From JAICUY01 sp035708065 (lineage in GTDB: Bacteria > Chloroflexota > Limnocylindria > QHBO01), in contig DASSTC010000049.1 of assembly GCA_035708065.1 (NCBI GenBank), forward strand, positions 1 through 64,000: DNA of 64,000 nucleotides, given 5' to 3'. Both the position numbers and the translations under genes were made by a program. Within the stretch, counting starts at the first letter, position 1, and every line of letters begins with the position of its first letter. The notes under the pieces were generated by a model that saw only the letters and a list, made by a program, of their open reading frames with translations, had not been told where the DNA came from and searched no databases. Positions 45,994 to 54,916 of the stretch are shown here, one piece after another.

Positions 45994-47187
45994 ATGACCC
46001 AGACTGTCGCGCGAACCGAACCGATGACGCCAGCCGCCGAAGCGCGGCCGGCGTCTTTTTCGTCTCCGGAGGTCTTGCCCTCGCCCGGCCTGATTGCCCT
46101 GGAGGAGGGCAGCGTCCACCGCGGCGTCCTGCGCGGAGCACCGGTTTCCGCCGAGGGGGATCTCATCTTCACCACCGCCGCCAGCGGTTGGGGTGAGATC
46201 CTGACCGATCCCTCCTACGCCGGACAGATCGTGGTGCTGACCCATCCCATGGCCGGCAACTACCGGATCGATCCGGCCGAGCTCGAGTCGTCGCGGGTGC
46301 ATGCCCGGGCGCTCGTCGTGTCGCGGCTGGTGACCCCACCCGACGGACCGGGCAGAAGCCTCGAGGAGGTGCTGCACGAGGCGCGCATCCCGGCGCTGGC
46401 CGGCGTCGACACGCGGGCGCTGACGCTCGAGCTGCGGCGCGGCGTCCGGCGGCGCGCGGTCATTCGCCGCGCGGCCAGCGCGGACAGTCCCGCGCCGGAG
46501 GACCTGCAGGCGGTCGCCGAGGCGGCCGACACGGTGCCCTGGGAGAGCGTCGACCATGTCGCCGCGGTCGCCACGCGCGAACGCCGTGTGCTGGCGCCCA
46601 TCGGCGCGCGCCGTGCCCGGGCGGTCCTGGTCGACTACGGCGTGAAGCGCTCGCTGCTCGCGGCCCTCCGCCAGCGCGGCCTGGAGATCGTCGTGCTGCC
46701 GCCGGACGCGACGGCGGCCGACGTCGCGTCGAACGCGCCGGATCTCATCGTTCTGTCGCCCGGCCCCGGCGACCCGTCGCGCATGGCCGCCCAGATCGCG
46801 ATGGTCGGCACGCTGGCCGCCGACGCGATTGGCGGCGGGACGCCGATCCTCGGGATCTGCCTCGGGCATCAGCTGCTGGCGCTCGCCGCGGGGGCGAGGA
46901 CGCATCGGCTCGGGGTGGGTCATCACGGCGGCAATCACGCGGTGGTCGACGGCAGCGGCCGGGTCGACATCGGCGCGCACAACCACGAGATCGCGGTGAT
47001 CGACGATGTGGCGCTCGCCGCAGCGGGCTACGAGGTGACGCATCGCGATCTGAACGACGGCACCGTCGAGGGCCTGCGCCATGCTTCGGGGCGCGTGGCA
47101 TCGGTCCAGTTTCACCCGGAGGGAGCGCCCGGGCCGATCGACGCCGCGCGGATCTTCGACCTGGCCGTGGCCTCAGCCGCCCGATGA
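45994..47187 (+). CDS. carA: Carbamoyl-phosphate synthase small (glutaminase) subunit
   Basis: Hydrolyses glutamine and delivers ammonia to CarB. 397 residues from ATG 45994 (GTG 45991 is adjacent). The small-subunit domain starts at LIALEEGSVHRGVLRGAP; about 30 residues before it are an extension not usual for CarA and encode the attenuator hairpin. The class I amidotransferase domain has the nucleophile in LGICLGHQLLALAAG and His/Glu in SVQFHPEGAPGP. An alternative start is TTG 46074, but its Shine-Dalgarno spacing is too short. The stop overlaps the next gene (ATGA). Confidence 0.94.
   Translation: MTQTVARTEPMTPAAEARPASFSSPEVLPSPGLIALEEGSVHRGVLRGAPVSAEGDLIFTTAASGWGEILTDPSYAGQIVVLTHPMAGNYRIDPAELESSRVHARALVVSRLVTPPDGPGRSLEEVLHEARIPALAGVDTRALTLELRRGVRRRAVIRRAASADSPAPEDLQAVAEAADTVPWESVDHVAAVATRERRVLAPIGARRARAVLVDYGVKRSLLAALRQRGLEIVVLPPDATAADVASNAPDLIVLSPGPGDPSRMAAQIAMVGTLAADAIGGGTPILGICLGHQLLALAAGARTHRLGVGHHGGNHAVVDGSGRVDIGAHNHEIAVIDDVALAAAGYEVTHRDLNDGTVEGLRHASGRVASVQFHPEGAPGPIDAARIFDLAVASAAR
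46027..46060 (+). terminator. Intrinsic terminator inside the first codons of carA (probable attenuator)
   Basis: Bases 46027-46054 fold into a 10-bp GC-rich stem (one A-C mismatch) with loop CGAAGC, followed by CTTTTT (46055-46060). It lies about 11-22 codons into the carA frame. It would form when carA is not being translated and be melted by ribosomes otherwise, giving transcriptional attenuation coupled to the upstream ribosome-binding-site hairpin. Confidence 0.65.
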
Positions 47188-48377
47188 GTCTCGGCGAGCG
47201 CGACCTGGGCCGAGCGGCCGGCATCGCGGCGCTCGTCATCTTCGGCCTGCTGTTGCTGAGCGGCCGATCCGGCGACCTGCTGCCCTCCCAGGCGCGCCTC
47301 GGGCTGGTCCTCGCCCTGCCGGTCGTCGGCCTCGCCTTCTGGTGGTGGAACGAGCCGGTCCTGGTGGTCGCCTACCTCCTGTTGGGCGGGGTGCTGCTGC
47401 GGCTCGTCGATTTCCCGCCGGGTGGTGCCGGTGGGAGCGACGTGCTGGCCGCGGTGAACGAGGGCATCGGCGTGGTGCTCGGCGGCGGGAATCCGTACGA
47501 CCACGTCTACCAGGCGACCCGCCCCGCGGGGCAGCCGATGCCGTACCCGCCCGGCGCGCTGCTCATCCACCTGCCCGGCCACCTGTGGTCGGGGCTGTAC
47601 GGCGTCCAGATGACCGAGGTCGTGCTCGCGACCAGTGCGATGCTGCTGCTCGCGCTCCTCGGCTCGGTCGCAGGTTCCCTGGCGCTGGCCACGCCGGCGG
47701 TCGCGCTGTACGCGGGGCTCGGCAACCTGGTCAACCTGTCCGTGGACGGTTCGAACGACACCGGCACCGGCGCCCTGCTGCTGGCGGCGCTGGTGGCGCT
47801 CGCCTGGGCGCTGCGGCGCAATGCACGACCGCTGGAGCTGGCCGCTGCCGGGCTCCTGGCCGGCGTCGCGCTGTCGATGAAGCAGAGCGCCCTGCCGCTG
47901 GCCGTGCTGCCCGCCGCATACCTGTGGTGGACTCGTGGCCGGCCGGCGACGGTGCCGTACCTCGGCGGCCTGGTGGCGCTGGTCGGCCTCGTCTCGCTGC
48001 CGTTCCTGGCGATGGGACCTGCGGCCTTCGTGGGACGCCTCGCGAGCTTCAGCGGCGTGCACACCGACGTCTATGGCTGGAACGTGTGGACCTTCGCGCA
48101 GTCGATCGGCTGGCCTGTGGCGGACGTGGCGACGGCCGGCACGATCACCATCCTGGTCGGCGGCCTGGCGCTGGTCATCGCCCTGGTCATGCCGTACCGG
48201 CGGCTGGCGGCCGCGGTGCTGGCCGCGGTCGGCGTCACGCTGGCCGCCTTCTTCGCCGCGCGATGGACGACGTACGCCTACTTCGCCATGCTCGCGCCGG
48301 TCGTCCTGGCGATCCCGATGCTGCTCGCGGTCGACCGCGAGCAGGCGACACCCGCGGGCGCGGCGCTGCCCGCATGA
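47184..48377 (+). CDS. Multi-pass membrane glycosyltransferase-like protein (GT87/DUF2029 type) between carA and carB
   Basis: 397 residues with about 10-11 hydrophobic helices. The NPYDHVYQ motif in the first large loop and PYPPGALLIHLPGHLW resemble GT-C mannosyltransferases of the GT87/DUF2029 group, which use polyprenyl-phosphate mannose for cell-wall glycans. There is no link to pyrimidine synthesis. It overlaps both carA and carB by 4 nt, so it is translated as part of the carbamoyl-phosphate operon. The function is inferred at family level only. Confidence 0.65.
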   Translation: MSLGERDLGRAAGIAALVIFGLLLLSGRSGDLLPSQARLGLVLALPVVGLAFWWWNEPVLVVAYLLLGGVLLRLVDFPPGGAGGSDVLAAVNEGIGVVLGGGNPYDHVYQATRPAGQPMPYPPGALLIHLPGHLWSGLYGVQMTEVVLATSAMLLLALLGSVAGSLALATPAVALYAGLGNLVNLSVDGSNDTGTGALLLAALVALAWALRRNARPLELAAAGLLAGVALSMKQSALPLAVLPAAYLWWTRGRPATVPYLGGLVALVGLVSLPFLAMGPAAFVGRLASFSGVHTDVYGWNVWTFAQSIGWPVADVATAGTITILVGGLALVIALVMPYRRLAAAVLAAVGVTLAAFFAARWTTYAYFAMLAPVVLAIPMLLAVDREQATPAGAALPA

Positions 48378-51196
48378 CCGCGCGACGCGTCCTGGTCATC
48401 GGCTCCGGACCGATCCTCATCGGCCAGGCCGCGGAGTTCGACTACGCCGGGGTGCAGGCCTGCCTGGCGCTGCGTGGCGAGGGCGTCGAGACGATCCTGG
48501 TCAACTCGAACCCGGCGACGGTGATGACCGACCCGGACGTCGGCGGCACGGTGATCATCGGTCCGCTGACGCTCGACAACCTGACGCGCGTCATCGAGGA
48601 GCACCACCCCGATGCGGTCCTGCCCACGCTCGGCGGCCAGACGGGGCTCAACCTGGCGGTCGCCCTCGACGATGCCGGCGTCCTGGCGCGCCACGCCATC
48701 GAGGTGCTGGGCACGCCACTGGCGGCGGTCCGTGCCGCGGAGGACCGCGGCGGGTTCCGCGACCTGGTGATCGGCATCGGTGAGCCGGTGCCCGAGAGTG
48801 CGGTGGTCGAGAGCGTCGAGGACGGGATGCGCTTCGTCTCGGCGCTCGGCGCATCGGTCGTGATCAGGCCGGCGTTCACGCTGGGCGGCGGCGGTGGCGG
48901 CTTCGCCCACAGTCCCGAAGAGGCGCGGCAGCGCATCGCTCACGGGCTGGCGGCGAGTCCCATCGGCCAGGTCCTCGTCGAGCGCAGCCTGCTCGGCTGG
49001 AAGGAGATCGAGTTCGAGGTGCTGCGCGATGCGGCGGACACCGCCATCGCCATCTGCGGCATGGAGAATTTCGACCCGATGGGCGTCCACACCGGCGACT
49101 CGATCGTCGTGGCGCCGATCCAGACGCTGCCCGACCCGGTGATCCAGCGCCTGCGCCGCTGCGCGCTGAAGATCGTGCGTGCCCTGAAGCTGGAGGGCGG
49201 CTGCAACGTGCAGCTGGCGGTATCGCCGGATGGCTCGGACTACCGCGTCATCGAGGTCAACCCACGGGTGTCGCGCTCGTCGGCGCTGGCCTCGAAGGCG
49301 ACCGGCTACCCGATCGCGCGCATCGCTGCCCTCATCGCCCTGGGCAAGCGCCTCGACGAGATGCCGAACCCGGCCACCGGCGGCAACAGTGCCGCCTTCG
49401 AGCCGGCGGTCGACTACGTCGTCGTCAAGCTGCCCCGCTGGCCGTTCGACAAGTTCCCGAGCGCCGACCGCTCCCTGGGCGTGCAGATGAAGGCCACCGG
49501 CGAGGCGATGGGCATCGATCGCGACTTCGACGCCGCCCTGCTCAAGGCGATCCGCTCGCTGGAGCCACGTGGCCGCGGCTGGTTGTGGGAGGACCCCGAT
49601 TGGAATCTCGAGTACGCCGTCCCGCCTGACCTCGACCGATTCCTGGCGCCGTCCGATACGCGCCTGTGGCGCATGGTCGCGCTGCTGCGCCACGGCTGGA
49701 CCGATGCCGCCCGCTTGTCGGCGCTCACCGGGGTCGCACCCTGGTTCACCGAGCGGCTGGCCGAGATGGTCGAGGCCGAGCGACGCGTCGTCGGTGCGCC
49801 GCTCATCGAGGCGAAGCGCGCCGGCTTTGGCGACGCCGAGATCGCGCAGCTCTCCGGCGTGCCGTCGGTCGCCGTCCGTCGCGCGCGAGTCCGCGCCGGC
49901 ATCGTGCCGGTCTACCGCCGTGTCGACACGTGCGCCGGCGAGTTCCCGGCGGAGACGCCCTACTTCTACAGCTCGTACGCGCGTGCCGAGGTGCCGCCAC
50001 CGTCCGACCGGCGCAGCGTCATCGTCGTGGGATCCGGCCCGATCCGCATCGGTCAGGGGATCGAGTTCGACTACTGCTCGGTGCGCGCTGCCTGGGCGAT
50101 CCGTGACCTCGGCCTGGATGCGGTGGTGATCAACAACAATCCCGAGACCGTCTCGACCGACTACGACGCCTGCTCACGGCTCTACTTCGAGCCGCTCGAC
50201 ACCGAGAGCGTGCTCGACGTCATCGACCATGAGCGGGCGCTGACCGGCGAGCCGCCGATCGTGGTGCTCACCTTCGGCGGGCAGACGGCGATCGACCTCG
50301 CCAAGGACCTGGCGTACGCCGGCGTGCCGATCGCCGGGCTGGGCGCCGAGGCGATCGAGATCACCGAGGACCGCGAGCGGTTCGCCGGGCTGCTCGACGA
50401 GCTCGGCCTGACCGGGCCGCGCGGGATGCTGGCCGCGAACGCGGGCGAGCTGCGTGCCGCGGTGGATGCGCTGGGCCTGCCGGTGATCGTGCGGCCCTCG
50501 TGGGTCATCGGTGGGCGCGGGATCGCGGTGCTGCGCTCCGACGCGGATGTCGACGCGCTGCTGCGGACGCAGGTTGGCTGGCCGCTGCGCGTCGACGAGC
50601 TGATCGATGGGACCGAGCTCGACGTCGACGCGATCAGCGACGGCGAGGCGTGGTGCGTGCCGGGCATTCTCGAGCAGCTCGATCCGCCGGGCGTCCACTC
50701 CGGCGACAGCTACGCGGTCGTCCCGCCGCAGAGCCTGTCGCGCGGGGTGCAGGAGCGTGCCGCAGCAGCAGCCGGTCGGATCGCGACCGCGCTCGGGCTG
50801 CGCGGCATCCTCAACGTGCAGATGATCGTCTCCGGCGAGCGGGTCGTCGTGATCGAGGCCAACCCCCGCGCTTCGCGGACCGTCCCGGTCGTCGCCAAGG
50901 TGACGCAGCGCGACATCGTCGCGGCGGCGGTGCGCTGCGCCCTGGGCGCGTCGCTCGCCGACGTCGGGCTCGTGCCCGGGCTGCTGCCCGACGCGCCGCT
51001 CGTCGCCGTGAAGGCGCCGGTCAGCTCGCTGTGGCGGTTGCCGGGGGTCGATGGGACGCTCGGCCCGGAGATGCGCTCGACCGGCGAGGTGATCGGGCTG
51101 TCGCAGTCGTATGCGGTCGCGCTGGCGGCGGCGCGGGAGGCGGTCGCCGCCCACGACCCGACCGGTGCGAGGGAGTCAGCGCCCACCCGGGCATGA
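48374..51196 (+). CDS. carB: Carbamoyl-phosphate synthase large subunit lacking the allosteric domain
   Basis: Makes carbamoyl phosphate from bicarbonate, ammonia and two ATP. 940 residues instead of about 1070. Both ATP-grasp halves are complete: the first begins VLVIGSGPILIGQAAEFDYA and contains GGGGGGFAHS; the second begins VIVVGSGPIRIGQGIEFDY with RPSWVIGGRGIAVL. The protein ends soon after GTLGPEMRSTGEVIGLSQSYAVALAAAREA, where the MGS-like regulatory domain (UMP/ornithine/IMP site) normally starts. The downstream sequence does not encode the missing domain in any frame I checked. It overlaps the preceding glycosyltransferase gene. Confidence 0.94.
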   Translation: MTARRVLVIGSGPILIGQAAEFDYAGVQACLALRGEGVETILVNSNPATVMTDPDVGGTVIIGPLTLDNLTRVIEEHHPDAVLPTLGGQTGLNLAVALDDAGVLARHAIEVLGTPLAAVRAAEDRGGFRDLVIGIGEPVPESAVVESVEDGMRFVSALGASVVIRPAFTLGGGGGGFAHSPEEARQRIAHGLAASPIGQVLVERSLLGWKEIEFEVLRDAADTAIAICGMENFDPMGVHTGDSIVVAPIQTLPDPVIQRLRRCALKIVRALKLEGGCNVQLAVSPDGSDYRVIEVNPRVSRSSALASKATGYPIARIAALIALGKRLDEMPNPATGGNSAAFEPAVDYVVVKLPRWPFDKFPSADRSLGVQMKATGEAMGIDRDFDAALLKAIRSLEPRGRGWLWEDPDWNLEYAVPPDLDRFLAPSDTRLWRMVALLRHGWTDAARLSALTGVAPWFTERLAEMVEAERRVVGAPLIEAKRAGFGDAEIAQLSGVPSVAVRRARVRAGIVPVYRRVDTCAGEFPAETPYFYSSYARAEVPPPSDRRSVIVVGSGPIRIGQGIEFDYCSVRAAWAIRDLGLDAVVINNNPETVSTDYDACSRLYFEPLDTESVLDVIDHERALTGEPPIVVLTFGGQTAIDLAKDLAYAGVPIAGLGAEAIEITEDRERFAGLLDELGLTGPRGMLAANAGELRAAVDALGLPVIVRPSWVIGGRGIAVLRSDADVDALLRTQVGWPLRVDELIDGTELDVDAISDGEAWCVPGILEQLDPPGVHSGDSYAVVPPQSLSRGVQERAAAAAGRIATALGLRGILNVQMIVSGERVVVIEANPRASRTVPVVAKVTQRDIVAAAVRCALGASLADVGLVPGLLPDAPLVAVKAPVSSLWRLPGVDGTLGPEMRSTGEVIGLSQSYAVALAAAREAVAAHDPTGARESAPTRA

Positions 51197-51199
51197 AGG

Positions 51200-51250
51200 G
51201 AGGGCCGTCGCGGTTCCAGTACGGAGGGTCCTGGAACCACAACGGCCCTC
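51200..51250. terminator. Long two-stage hairpin downstream of carB
   Basis: GAGGGCCGT (51200-51208) pairs with ACGGCCCTC (51242-51250), and after a 3-nt by 3-nt internal loop GGTTCCAG (51212-51219) pairs with CTGGAACC (51231-51238), with an 11-nt loop. All 17 pairs are perfect. There is no T-run. It may be a transcription end signal or an RNA-stabilising element. The rest of the gap to 51438 holds no clear gene. Confidence 0.55.
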
Positions 51251-51438
51251 ATGAAGACGCTGATTGCGAACGCCCGACCGACGAGGGTGAGGTCTCTAGC
51301 GTCACCGCTGGCCCGAGCTTCCGTTGGTGACAACCATCGCCCGAGGGTGTCGGCGGGATATGGTCCGCTCTGCGTCTACGACGCGCCGAGTCAGCACGTT
51401 GCGTGCCAAGCAGCGTGGTGACCGGCTGTGACCGGTGC

Positions 51439-52092
51439 TCAGCGGCGCCGGCGTTGCGGGGTGCCGGGTCGCGGCTCTGCCATCCTGCGACGAAGGTAGC
51501 CGCCGTAAAAGCCGGCAACCACGCCGATGACCGCCTGGAAGAGACCGCTGAGCGTAAGGCTGATCGCGACGGAACTGATCGGCGCCGATGGCGGCACCTC
51601 GATCCAGCCGGTCGGAAGCCCGATGACGAGGAAGAGCAGATAGCCGAACACCGAGGCAGCGAGCCCGAACGCCCATGGCCGCTGCCAGCCGATCCAGCCG
51701 GCTGCGATCAGCACGACGAAGGACAGAATCGATGCAATGGAGTACAGCAGCTGTGTGCCCGGCCTGAACATGATCAGGTAGCAGAGACCGAACAGGACGC
51801 CCGCTGCGATCCATGGCAGGGGATGCTGCCGCAGCAGGTAGAGGGTGGACACGAGGCGCGGCCATCGGCCCTGATAGCCGAAGCCCGCGAGCGGGTCCGG
51901 CTTGCCGCGGAGTGGCGGCGCCGGCGGGAAGATCCGCTGCAGGAAGCCGCCCTGTGGAGCGGCGCGTCGGCTGTTCGCGGCGGCGGATGACTCGTCGTCG
52001 GTTGGCTCGAGTTCGGCGTCCTGGGACGCGGATCGGGCGCGGCGACGCGCTTCCGCCCGCGACGCTGCGTCGCGTCGGGATCGGTTCGACAT
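51439..52092 (-). CDS. Membrane protein of unknown function
   Basis: 217 residues from ATG 52092 (MSNRSRRDA). The first 85 residues are charged and low in complexity (Arg, Ala, Ser, Asp), probably cytosolic. Four hydrophobic helices follow (WIAAGVLFGLCYLIMF, LYSIASILSFVVLIAAGWIGW, FGLAASVFGYLLFLVIGLP, ISLTLSGLFQAVIGVVAGF). The C-terminus is basic. I do not recognise a family. The -10 TACAAT (minus strand, 52106-52101) is 8 nt from the start codon, again leaderless. The longer open frame upstream (to 52173) is not needed. Confidence 0.6.
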   Translation of the reverse strand: MSNRSRRDAASRAEARRRARSASQDAELEPTDDESSAAANSRRAAPQGGFLQRIFPPAPPLRGKPDPLAGFGYQGRWPRLVSTLYLLRQHPLPWIAAGVLFGLCYLIMFRPGTQLLYSIASILSFVVLIAAGWIGWQRPWAFGLAASVFGYLLFLVIGLPTGWIEVPPSAPISSVAISLTLSGLFQAVIGVVAGFYGGYLRRRMAEPRPGTPQRRRR

Positions 52093-52216
52093 GGGCGGCG
52101 ATTGTACGCGACGCGGACGGTCAGGGCCGGAGTGAGGCGATAAGCGGACGGTAAGTGGACGGTAACGGCCCATCAGGCATGCTGTCGGCCTGCCGCCTCC
52201 GACAGTGAGGTGTGCC

Positions 52217-54805
52217 GTGCCCGTCCGTCCGTCATCCGTCAGCCGCTCGCGGCTCGTCCCGATCGCAGCCGCGCTGCTGACCGTCCTGCTCGGCGTCGGG
52301 CAGGTCCGCGCGATGTGGCAGGCGGTCGATCCGCTGGTCGCCCAGCTCGGCGAGCCAGCCGGTCATCTCGTCGTCAGCGAGCTGATGACCGGCGCGGCGA
52401 GCGCATCGGACGAGTTCGTCGAGCTCCATAACCCAACGACCTCGGCGCTGCCCCTGGAAGGGCTTGAGCTGATCTACGTGACGGCCAGCGGGGCGACCGT
52501 GACGCGCAAGGCCGCCTGGGCGGTTGGGGCTCCGAGCGTGCCCTCGGGCGGCCACCTGCTCATCGCCAATGAGGCCGGGGCATACGCCGCGATTGCCGAT
52601 GTGACGTACGCGAGCGGCCTGGCAGCGACCGGCGGCAGCATCGCGCTGCGCATCCAGGGCGCCAGCACCGCCATCGACGCGGTCGGCTGGGGGAACGCCG
52701 TCAGTACCTGGCTGGAGGGAACCGTTGCCCCGGCACCCGCGGCCGGCAGCAGTCTCGAACGCCTGCCCGGCGGTGTCGCGGGCAGCTTCCAGGACACCGA
52801 TGACAACGTCATCGACTTCACCGTTCGGACCGTACCGGATCCGCAGAACAGCAATTCACCGATCACCCCTGCGCCGTCGCCGTCGCTCTCGGCCACGCCG
52901 TCGCCAACATCGGAGGCGACGCCATCAGCGACGGTCGCGCCCACAGCCACGCTGCCTGCCACCCCGAGCCCGACGCCACCGACGACGTCGACGCCAACGG
53001 CCGAGCCCACGCAGTCGCCCTCCACGCCACCGACCCCAACTCCATCGCCCACCCCACGCCCGCTGACCACCATCGCCGACGCGCGGCTGCTCCCCGACGG
53101 CAGCAGCGTCACGCTTCACGGAATGACCCTGACCGACTCCGCGTTCACCGATGGCGGCGGCTACCTGGCCGATGCCAGCGGAGGCATTGCCGTCCTCCTC
53201 AGCGACGGCGCCTTCGGGCGCGGCCGAGAGATCGAGGTGACCGGCGTCCTCGACACGCGCTACCAGCAGCGAACGCTGCGCGCCGGCATCGTTGACATTG
53301 ACGACTTGGGGACCGGCAGCGAGCCGACGCCGCTGCGTGTGGCGACCGGCAACGTCGGCGAGGGGACCGAAGCCGTGCTGGTTCGCATCGAGGGCGAAAT
53401 CGTGTCGTCGGCGACGGTGCTCGCCAGCGGCACAGCCTTCGACGTCGACGATGGGTCCGGTGCGACGCGCGTGCTGCTGATGACATCCGCCGGCCTCGAC
53501 ACCGCCGCGTGGAGCCGCGGGACGATGGTCGCCGTCGTCGGCGTGGTCGGGCAGCGCGACGCCACCGGAACCGGCTCGTCGGGCTATCGCGTGCAGCCGC
53601 GCGACGCGGCTGATGTCTCGTTCCCGCCGCCCCCGGCAACGCCGTCACCGATTCCGACGCCGTCGGCAAGCAACACGCCCGCACCGACCGCGACGCCGGC
53701 ACCCACCAGCTCGCCCACGCCGACCCCCGCCCCCGGTGTTCCCCTCACCTCCATTGCGGAGGCACGCTCGGCTGCGACTGGCGCCAGCGTTCGTGTCCGC
53801 GGCGTCGTCACGTTGGCCGACCGCCTGATCGATCCGGTGACCGCGGTGATCCAGGACCCGAGCGCCGCCATCGTCCTGCGGCTGAGCGACGAGGCCGGCA
53901 GCCTGCGCCTCGGCCAGCTGGTCGAGGTGACCGGCAAGCGCTCGACGAAGAGCGGCATGCTCACCATTCGCGTCTCCGATCAACCCCTCCAGCTCGGGAC
54001 GCAGGCAGAGCCCGATGCGGCCCGGGCGTCGACCTCGGCCCTCGGCGAGGACCTCGAGAGCCGACTGGTCGTGACACGCGGCGCGCTGACCGGAGCGCCT
54101 CGGCGCTCCTCCGCGGGGAGCATCTCGTTCGCCATCGATGACGGCAGCGGCGAGGTGCGCGTCGTTGTCTTCGCCGGAAGCGGGATCGACCTCGGCGCAA
54201 TGGCCGGCGGCACATGGATCGAGGTGCGCGGCGTCCTGGGCCAGGACACGACCGGCAGCCAGCCGCTGCGCGGCTACCGCGTATGGCCCCGTTCGGGTTC
54301 GGATCTCAGCGTGCTCGGCCAACCGCCGGCAGCTGCCGGCGGGACCGGCTCGGCGCACCCGACACCACCACCGCCCCGTCAGCCGGCCCCCGGCGCTGTG
54401 CGGCTCACTCGGCTCGACACCGCGGATCCGCTCGCGCCGCCCGCGACGGACGCGGCGATTCCGTCGACGCGTCGCGGAACAGCCTCGAACGAGGACGAGA
54501 TCGCATCGGCAGCCGATCCACTGGCGATGCCCGCCGAGCGTTCCGAACCGCGCGACCCACTGACCGTGATCGGTGTGCTCGCCCTTGCACTGGCCGCACT
54601 CGCGGGCCTCTCGTTCGTCGCCTGGCGCGATGGCGTGTTCGCTCGCCTGGGGTCCCTCGTGAGGTCTCGCGGTGTGGCGATGGCGTCGGAGGAGGGAGAC
54701 AGCGACGCCGTCACGCCGGCGTCAGAAGCGTCGGCCGGCGAGCTCCTCGCGCCGCTGCCTCGGCTGAGCGTGATCCGGGTGCCGCACGAGCAGAGCGGGC
54801 CGTGA
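52217..54805 (+). CDS. Surface protein with lamin-tail domain and two OB-fold domains
   Basis: 862 residues. GTG 52217 has GTGAGG just upstream; GTG 52205 is also possible. Signal peptide: RLVPIAAALLTVLLGVGQVRA. A lamin-tail (LTD) beta-sandwich (about 45-205: LVVSELMTGAASASDEFVEL, IDAVGWGN) is followed by a Pro/Thr linker. Two OB-fold regions of the extracellular-nuclease-associated type (about 285-470 and 510-700) each contain VxVxGVL/TLADR and YRVQPRDAADVSF or YRVWPRSGSDLSV endings. After another linker a single membrane helix (VIGVLALALAALAGLSFVAW) anchors the C-terminus. It resembles non-catalytic parts of secreted nucleases. No nuclease domain is seen. Confidence 0.7.
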   Translation: MPVRPSSVSRSRLVPIAAALLTVLLGVGQVRAMWQAVDPLVAQLGEPAGHLVVSELMTGAASASDEFVELHNPTTSALPLEGLELIYVTASGATVTRKAAWAVGAPSVPSGGHLLIANEAGAYAAIADVTYASGLAATGGSIALRIQGASTAIDAVGWGNAVSTWLEGTVAPAPAAGSSLERLPGGVAGSFQDTDDNVIDFTVRTVPDPQNSNSPITPAPSPSLSATPSPTSEATPSATVAPTATLPATPSPTPPTTSTPTAEPTQSPSTPPTPTPSPTPRPLTTIADARLLPDGSSVTLHGMTLTDSAFTDGGGYLADASGGIAVLLSDGAFGRGREIEVTGVLDTRYQQRTLRAGIVDIDDLGTGSEPTPLRVATGNVGEGTEAVLVRIEGEIVSSATVLASGTAFDVDDGSGATRVLLMTSAGLDTAAWSRGTMVAVVGVVGQRDATGTGSSGYRVQPRDAADVSFPPPPATPSPIPTPSASNTPAPTATPAPTSSPTPTPAPGVPLTSIAEARSAATGASVRVRGVVTLADRLIDPVTAVIQDPSAAIVLRLSDEAGSLRLGQLVEVTGKRSTKSGMLTIRVSDQPLQLGTQAEPDAARASTSALGEDLESRLVVTRGALTGAPRRSSAGSISFAIDDGSGEVRVVVFAGSGIDLGAMAGGTWIEVRGVLGQDTTGSQPLRGYRVWPRSGSDLSVLGQPPAAAGGTGSAHPTPPPPRQPAPGAVRLTRLDTADPLAPPATDAAIPSTRRGTASNEDEIASAADPLAMPAERSEPRDPLTVIGVLALALAALAGLSFVAWRDGVFARLGSLVRSRGVAMASEEGDSDAVTPASEASAGELLAPLPRLSVIRVPHEQSGP

Positions 54806-54916
54806 GCGTGGCACGCGCTCACGGCACGCTCGTGCACGCGTATACTCCCGCGGATCCGAGCGTTCCTCGTCGCGAGCCGGGGGCGCAGGCCTGAACACGC
54901 GCGGAGTGCCTGCCGC

